From Asterias amurensis (Eukaryota > Echinodermata > Asteroidea > Forcipulatida > Asteriidae): a DNA stretch of 64,000 nt. Of the stretch, positions 36,201-45,200 are shown one piece after another. Within the stretch, counting starts at the first letter, position 1; each line of letters starts with the position of its first letter. The stretch lies in NCBI RefSeq assembly GCF_032118995.1, contig NC_092669.1, forward strand, positions 11,456,335-11,520,334, given 5' to 3'. The notes beneath the pieces were generated by a model. That model ran no database searches and was not told the DNA's origin. It worked only from the letters and a program-made list of their open reading frames with translations. The position numbers and the translations under genes are program-made.

Positions 36201-39200
36201 CAACTGATTGAGTGGAAATAAACTGAACTTATACCTCTAAGATGTGGGCTTGATGACATCAATGCAAAGGTTTAGTAAACTTTGAATATGGCTCGTCTCT
36301 TTTCAGCACAACTGGTTCAGATAGCTCCGTGGATGATGGCCTTCCTGTCCACTTACTGGCGCTCGCACCAAAGGTAGCTCAGAAATACTATTCTCTGTCG
36401 AGATTTTCTTTTTAGGCCTTAATAATAACACTAGTTCTTATATAGCCCATTTTACAATAACCATGTGAATTGGGAAAGTACTGAGTATGCAGTGCTAACG
36501 CACGTCGGTGTAAGAGTAAAACAAAACATTAATAAGCTTTATTCCTGGTGCCAATTTTGCATCTATTATGCATAATAAATAGGTCATCCCTTTTTTTTCC
36601 AAGGACCCACAATTCATACTAGACAGAACTTTGTGAGATTTTTATTACGGAACAAAAAGTGTTTGATTAGGCCTCTGTCTGTCTTCTTGTGCTTGCAGGG
36701 TAAACATTTTGAGCTGATTTTTATGTAAGAACTGATCTCGTAGGTTGATTTTAACAGTTTTCCACTTAAGGTTCATTCTTCGATGTCGCCTTGTAAAATT
36801 TTCTTATCTTGTATATTTTATAATTGCCTCTTTTCTGTCGTTGTTAGCTGAGTAAAAAGAAGAAGTTAAAGACAAGGAAGGAACGAGACAAGAAGAGGAG
36901 TAGTCTTGAGAAGGCAAAGGAGAAGGAGGTTGTAGAAGAAAAGAAACCACCAACACCAAAGAAGGTATGAGAAACAAGTTTGCAATTTCATACAGCCACT
37001 TAAAGGCACTGGACACCATTGGTAATTACTCAAAATAATTGATGGCATAAAAACTTACTTGGTAACGTAGCTCCACATACCTTGCAGGAAATAATACTGG
37101 TCGCTTGGATACGCCCCTAGGGTTGTGATAAAGCACTTCATAAGAACCGAGTATAATTATTATTTATACACACACATGTAGTGTTACTGCAAACCAAATA
37201 ATATGTATACATCTCTCACACTTCTACCTCAATCAAAAGATACAAGTATTCTCTACATAATTTGTTGTTGTTTATTGAAAGTTTACTTAATGTTAACTAA
37301 CTAGGACCAACGGATGAAGTATCGTCACACCGATCGGTCAACGCTACACTCGGCCAGTAGAACAAGACCCAACGTCAACAAGACCGGTGACGGCATGCCC
37401 GTATTCGCACAAGAGAGATGTGACGATAAAAACTTGAAGAAGGTATGAAAGCCAGAGACAATATTACCCTTCCCCTGAGGGTAATAGACCGATCCATTAA
37501 GCTTCGCCCCATTGCGTATTGACCAATCACAACGCAACGAAGGTCCGACAAATAAGGTCCAACATGCGTGGGCGTATCTTGGCGCGCGCGGTAGAGTTGT
37601 GCAGAAAGGCATTGGAGAGCCCCACGTGTTCTTGCTCACACGTGTGTCATGGACGGAGCCTAATGGATCGGTCTATTGTGATGCGATTCAAGCTTTGAGT
37701 CAACTGTCAGAAATATCAGTATGGAGAAATAAGCCAAATAGACCAACAGGAATTTGTTTTTGTAAATTTAAGTGTAAAGGTATATTTTGTTTTATACTGT
37801 CAACTTCCTACCTCATAAATAACATCAAAAGGGAGTAAACATAGCATTGGAATAAAATGTGCTGACGTATTTTCAATAATAACTCAACTTTAAACTCCTT
37901 TAAAAAAATGTAAATCTCTCAAATTTCTAAAATTCTTGGTGTTTCTACTTTTCCAACTTTTGAACCAAAGTCAAGGAACGGATGTACTGTTGCTCTCTCA
38001 TTCATTTTGCAGTGAAATTTTACGTACCTGGTACACATTTTCGCATAAAGTTCATTATATGGTTGTGCATGTACTTGACTGTGTACGTTGTATCCAATGA
38101 TATAGCTGGTTCTGTAAACCAATTCCTGTCCTTATCCATTCGGATAAGAACAGGGGACCAGTCTAGTCATCATGGGAAAAATCCTACATTCGTCACAAAT
38201 ATTTTTTTGCCATTTTCCAGGCGGATTACTTGGAAGCTCTGACCAATGCATATTTGATGAGTGGGGTACTGAAGCCTGCAACTCAAGGTAGGTCTAGTAA
38301 GGCCATTAAAGACATGGGCCCAATTTAATAAAGTTGTTTAGCAGACAATTCTGCTTTGCAAATTTCTTTGCTTAGCAAAAAATGAGCATGGTACCAGTCA
38401 CAGCAATGGTAAATGTACAGAATTTCGGCTGGTAGCCTTTTACTAAGCTTGCGTTTCTCCTCTGCACTGTCACCTTGTTTCTTATTTTTTACAAAACCCC
38501 TGCAACTATTGTTTATAAATATCAAGAAAGTTCCCTCACCTCAATCCACAAAAATTCTATAATTTTTAAATCCACATCACAAAAACCCAATAATTCTCAT
38601 TTCTTTCCCCGAAAAAACCCCCGCCCTTCACTGATCCCGCACCGTGCCTGCACCACATCCTCACCGCACTTCACTGGTACCCACCCGTTGGGCATGACAG
38701 AGATCCCCTCGTTCCGCTATTCCGCAGGAAACGCTTCGCTGACGGCATCGGGGATTCCCATGGCTCATGTTGATGGGTTATGTCCGCACCATGAGAAGGC
38801 ACTAGCCGAGCAGTACGTGGCAAACCAGCTCGCAGGACTCTCATTCTCAGGTAAGACTACTGTTTAACCCTGTTTGTCTCGGTAAAATGATCGAGAACCA
38901 GGCCTTACTGTTTTTAAAAAAAAACTAGTTGAAAACCTCTTCACCACACTTTGATTCCGTTAATCAAAACCACATGCTCTGACAGTAGTGGCTTGTTTTT
39001 TTGGAGCAGATAAGAGCACTAGACTTAAGCTCTGATGGTTCTGTCCAGCAGAATGTGGGTTCGAGGCCCAGTCGTGAGACTTGTGTCCTTAAGCAAGACA
39101 CTAAACTATCATTGCTTCTCTCCACCCAGGGTTAAATGGGTACCTGTGAGGGCAGAGATGGTTCTTGTGATTGATTTAGCTTTTAGTAGCACATGTTTGT

Positions 39201-42200
39201 TGCACAGGCTGTATACTCCCCAGGGAGCTGAGATGGTTTCAGGAATGAATTAAATGACCCAGTGACCAGGGGTAATAATGTTTGAAGCTCTTTTAGAGGC
39301 GCTTCTAAAAAACCTAAACAGTCGAGACAGTAGGACGGTTAAAGCCATTGGACCCTTTCGGTAAACACTGTTGTCCAAGGCCCACACTTCGTGTATCACA
39401 ACTTCTATATCAAATAACAAACCTGTGAAAATTTAGGCTCAATCGGTCATCGGAGTCTGGAGAAATAAATCCGTAATACTCGCTAACGAGAATTGATATT
39501 GTTTTACTGTTTTCTCAAAAAGTAAAGCATTTCATGGAATAGTATTTCAAGGGAAGTCTTTCACCACTACCTTCTGTAAACCCTGTAAGTTATTCGTAAA
39601 TCTGTAAAGTTTTTGTTTTTTTCTGTACCGAAAGGGTCCAATGGCTTTAAGAGAGGTAAATCCCTTAATGAATATTCATTTGTAATTTTCATCCCTAGAT
39701 AACTGGAATGGCGAGTCCCAAACCACCGTCGAGAGAGTGACCCAACCAGCCTTCTCCCCTTACCAACACAGAAACTTCAACAGCCACATGGTTACTATGA
39801 ACGCTTTACAGCAGCAGCAACGACCCCTCAACGAGTACATCAGACAGGCTGCGCAACATATCAGAACCAGGTACGTGATATTAAGACTCACGAGGGCGCT
39901 AACACGCTTTTCATAATTTGTTTACAACTCGTTGAAAAGTCATTTAAAATTTACCCAGTCAGTTTCCCTTGTGGTTTATAACATTTGATATCTGAAATAA
40001 AAAGTCGCATCCCCTGAAGGTGATCCCCTGGCTGCCGCTTCCCAGGTTGTATCGTAATTTGGGTGTGAGTCCTGGCTACACGGCAGTTAACGGTTGTATG
40101 GCTTCTGACTGGCACCTCCAGAATAACGAGCTGGCGCTTTACCAACTGAGCTATCATATTGGCGATCACCCTATTTTGTAAATATCTTTGTTGTTAAAGT
40201 GCCAGCACTTTATTGTGGAGGTCGATGGTTCGAGTCCCACTCTTGTAAAAACAAATTCTAGTGATTTTGTTGGAACATGTCCTAATCGTTGTTTCATTTC
40301 TAACCTTTAAAAATTATTTTTGTCCGTGAACAGACCCCAGACGGGTAAGAAGGCAAGAGCAGGCTCAGCTAGTCCTATCAAAACCCACCCGTCACCGTTT
40401 GACGAGCAATCGGAAGGATCTCTCGGCCAACAGAGCTACTCTGACTTTGTGAGAAGAGGTAAGGGCCAGTTTCATCGGGATTTGATACCTTTTGATGATT
40501 AAGTTTTTTTTTGCCCATTACATGAATCCTAACCTCTGGTGCTCACTACATGCAAATGAAGTACGTCACAATGCAAATTTGAATTTTTTTTTTCTTTTAA
40601 TGTTGTGATATTTTGGTTTGAATACAGGGATCTCAAGCAAATCCTTGGACAGTAGTAAAGGGTGTAAAAGTCCCTCAGCTACAAGTTTCGGAGTCTATGA
40701 CGGGTGAGTTTGGGTGTTTGTTTAAATGGTTGGTTAGTTAGATTTTTTTCGTAGACACATTACAGGCATGCAACTCTTCCGCGTTTCCGCGGATTTCAGC
40801 GTTTTAAAAAAAAAGATCGGCGCTAAAATAGTAAAAAATCGTAAAATGAACTACAATAATGTAATAAATGGGCAGTTGCATTCCTGACATTAGTAAACAT
40901 AATTGCTTCCCTGCACCCAGGAGCAAAATGGTTACCTGCAAGTTCTTCCAAAGGAGTTGATATGGTCGCAGACATTTCTTTGGCTGGACGAACAACTAGA
41001 AGGCGCTTAGCTCATGAATTTTTTTAACGGTGTAGAAAAATAAATTTGATTTAATTATTTTTTTTCTTCAGAAATTCATATGGAAGTCTTCTTGGCCACG
41101 ACAGGTCCGCCTCGAGACACAGCGCTCATGGTGAGCTATTTTATTCTGTTAACTTTTGCACGGTTGAATGGTTTGCTGCACCGGTATGAATCTAAATGCA
41201 TGATTTCAGATTTCTGCTGCAGATCAATGTGTCAATATAGTCATGTTCCCCGTGTGCGACAGCAATAATAGATACTGAGCTGCAATTTACAGTAGAGGGG
41301 CCTGACTATTTTCTCTCCTCCAGCCACAGTTTGGTTGCAATAATGAGGATGGGGGAAAACAAGATGGCACTCCATGACAAACAATTTTAACTATTTTGTT
41401 CCGGGGGGGGGGGGGGGGGAACAGATTTGTTTTATCCTTTCCTACAATACATGAATGTAGCCAAAACGAGGTTGGAAGGGAGAGTATTTTATATAAGGCT
41501 AAGTCCAAATTGGTGGTTACATCTTGGGCTAGGGCTGGATCGCTGCACCATCCTTTGCAACAGTCAACACCCTTAGCAACAGTCGTAGTCAGAGCCGCCA
41601 TGCATTTGGGAAGCTAAAAATTGTGACACTTTCAATGTTTAAACCACTGTGGAACCTTATGCACCTTGTGCTGCATGCCAATCACAGCATACAATGGGTG
41701 CGTTCGATTAGCTTCCCCGTGTCAACCCCGGTCTGGCCCCGGTACATTCCAGGGGCTCACCTAGGTCAGCCCCAAGTGCCCTGCTTGTGGAGTGGGTCAC
41801 TTGGGGCTGGCCCTAGGTGCATGACGTCACCGCGAGAGGGTGAGTGATTGTTCGATTAGCTCTTGTCAGGGGCTCACCCGAGTCGACCCAAGAAAGCTAA
41901 TCGCACGCACCCATTATGCTCATCATAGTACAATCGATTGATCAAGATTTGTTTTCTCTCGTTAATTTTTGAATATTTTTCGCTCATGGAATTGTAGCAG
42001 GATCAAAAGACTCACTAAACCGTGATAATAGACCAGGTTTGTAGGTTGCATAACTCAAGTTAACATAACTAGTAAACTGCACGCTTGCAATCCGCGTTAT
42101 GAGCACAGTAGCGTGGGTTTTGGTTTAAGGTTTGGGTATAGGGTTCTGATTCTATGCAGTGTTGGCTTTGTTTTTGTATTTATCTGCCTCAACCATGGAC

Positions 42201-45200
42201 AATAGAGGGCGGCAGACCTAAACCTATGTTGGCAGTCTTCCTTTTTTTGTAAATATCTTTGTTTGGGGGTGCCAGAAAGAAGCCATACAACTGTTAACTG
42301 CCGTGTAGCCAGGGATCACACCCAGATTACGATACATTTAAAAATTAACCCAGTCGTTTCCCTTGTGGTATATATTTATAAATTAAAGAATGTAACAAAT
42401 TTAAACTATACGACATCATAATCATATCATTGTTTAAAGCAACTTCCATTTATGACTTCAAAATGTATTTCGCACTTCCAAATCTCATGTCAGAAGTATG
42501 ATCAAGATTATATTAGAACCCATCTTTTACCATTCCCCACCCATCATTACGACAGGCACACTGGACGGCGCTGTAGATCCCACCCCTCAGAATGCCGTCT
42601 CCTCCAGCGCCTCTAGTCTCCTCTCGGAGACGGGTAGAGGGTCTAGGTAATGATCATGTGACACGTCATGTGATAACATCATGTGACACCTAACATCAAA
42701 CACACAACTTCACCTGTAATCTTGTTTCAGTTCCCTCATTACACATTCATAAACTCAGTCACAAATCAGAGGTTTTGCTCCGCCTACTAATTTGCATGAC
42801 CCCTCCCACCATCACCAAATATGGATTCTGTGCATGTGTAGTAGTTAGCATGAGTTTGAAGTTGATGCAAAACTCATTCATAAATCCCTGCTTTGTGATC
42901 CGCCTACTAATTTGCATGACCCCTCCCACCATCACCATATATGGATTCTGTGCATGTGTAGTAGTTAGCATGAGTTTGAAGTTGATGCAAACACTTTCAT
43001 AAATCTGAGATTGTTTTTGCCTTTCCTACTAATTTGCTTGATCCCAACCCACTCTTCACCAAATACTAAACAGCATGGTGTTGTTGATGCAGATTCGGAG
43101 TTCTTTGTTATTTGATTAAACACAAAGTTATGTAGAAGGACGAAGCAATGGTGAAGTGTCTTGCTACAGGACACTGTCACGGCTTGGGATTCGAACCAAC
43201 ACTCTGCTGATCAGAAGCACCAGAGTTTGAATTTGGTGCTCTTAACCGCTCGGCCACGACACTTCTACTACGCATTAGTCGCCCAGGCTTACTGAGAACT
43301 TGATTTGTTGCAATTTGTATTTTGACTTTTGTGTTTCTTTCGAGTTCCCATTTTATTCAGCCTGAGCTGTCTTTGGTTTTTATTCTCTTTGTTTGATTTG
43401 TTTAATCCTCTTTCTGTTTGAATTTAATCATTTCTTTTGTTTTTGATTTTTAACCGTTTTGCAGTTACTAACAATCAGATTATTAATTTTTTTTTTACCC
43501 ATATACACTGATGTGTGTAAGCACTGTTTTCTCAGTACTTTTCCAAGTTCAGTGACAAAAAATCACATTACTCGAGTGGGACCTTTGCAATTCTAGAGCA
43601 GTGTCTTACCAATTACACCAATCAGATTGCCTGTCACAACAATAGCACTCCCAAAACACCCTTAAGAAAATAATAGTTTTTGTTCATTTAAGACACTGGA
43701 CACTATTGGTAATTGTCAAAGACCAGTCTTCTCACTTGGTGTATCTCAACATATGCATAAAATAACAAACCTGTGAAAATATGAGCTCAATCGGTCGTCG
43801 AAGTTGCAAGATAATAATGAAAGAAAAAATACCCTTGTCACACAAAGTTGTGTGCTTTCAGATGCTTGATTTCGAGACCTAAAATTCTAAATCTGAGGTC
43901 TCAAAATCAATTTCGTTTAGAAGAAAAAAATGCTCTGCAAATTCATTTGCTTAGCAAGAAATGGTTGTGATACCAGACACTGCGATGGTAAATGTACGTT
44001 ATTCCGACTCTGTAATCTGTTTTTGCTAAGCAAGAGTTTTCTGTGTTTAGCAAGTATTTGTGCTTAGCAAGTATTTGTGCTTACAGGCTTTTCAGAATAA
44101 CTGAGGCTGTTTTTGTTGTTGTTTGTTTTCCCTTGGTATAGTGTTTACTCTCCCCAAGGCAACTCTGAGAACGCAGTACCCGGCGAAGACAACGCAGTGG
44201 CAATCAAAGATGTAAACAAAGGGTCAAAGGTCAGATTCTTACACATGTTCTCTGCAATTAAGTTGACGATTACGTTTTTAAACATCAAGATTGTCTTAAA
44301 GACATTCGTGTCTCTTACACCCAGTTCAGACAGGAGCGACTCTAGATCGACCCAAATAAATGTTTGATTAGACAGGCAAACTTAACATAACATTATACAT
44401 TAGGTTCGACTGCAGCAGTCGATCGTTCGTCTTCTCGCGCGTCCAGTTTTTTTCTTTGAACTTTTCATGTACAGAATTTGGTTCAGCGCGACTCTGGAGC
44501 GCCTGTCTGAGGCTGAAGAAAGAAAAATGAAATATTGTTTAAAGGTTTAAAACTGCTGTATGCTTCTAACCAAAATTTTTTATAGCCATTAAAGATGCTA
44601 TGTTGGATTTTTGGCCGATTTGACCCCAAAATTTTGATTTAAAATTCAATAGGTATTTTGATGGGGGTTGCGAAAGTTACAAGCTTTCATTTGAGCCATT
44701 GCTCGAAAAAGTCCGCCAATTATTAGTAGCAGTGAAATAAAGTGCTCAAAATTAGTTTTTGTCGGGATCCCGACAATTTATCCCTTGACCAGTTCTTATG
44801 TGTTTTATAAGAAACATTCTAAATTTTTGTCATGGTTTCTGACCATTGAAAGTAAAAGTTAAACTTTTTTTCGTTAGAGCGGCTGATACTCTTTGAAATA
44901 CCATTCACTCAAAAAAAATTTATTTTTTAATGTTTGGGGCCAAAAATCTGACATAGCATCTTTAATTTAAGAGTGATTACCAAGACATTTTATTTATGTA
45001 CTCTACTCTTTCTTTGTTATTAATTTAGGGCGAAAAGGAGGCTCGGCAGTACTACGTCCCGACACCAGTTTCCTCACTACAGTCTAAACCAGATGAAAGG
45101 AAACACATAACCTCGCAATCGAAACCCCATCGTTGTTCAACAGAAGCCACACCGATAACGGACACTTCGCTCCAGCAGCGTAACACCAAGAGCTCCCACC

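Noticed and set aside
41396..41617. Frame starting [11 protein letters not shown]
   Set aside because: Produced by a run of about 18 G; no coding signal around it.
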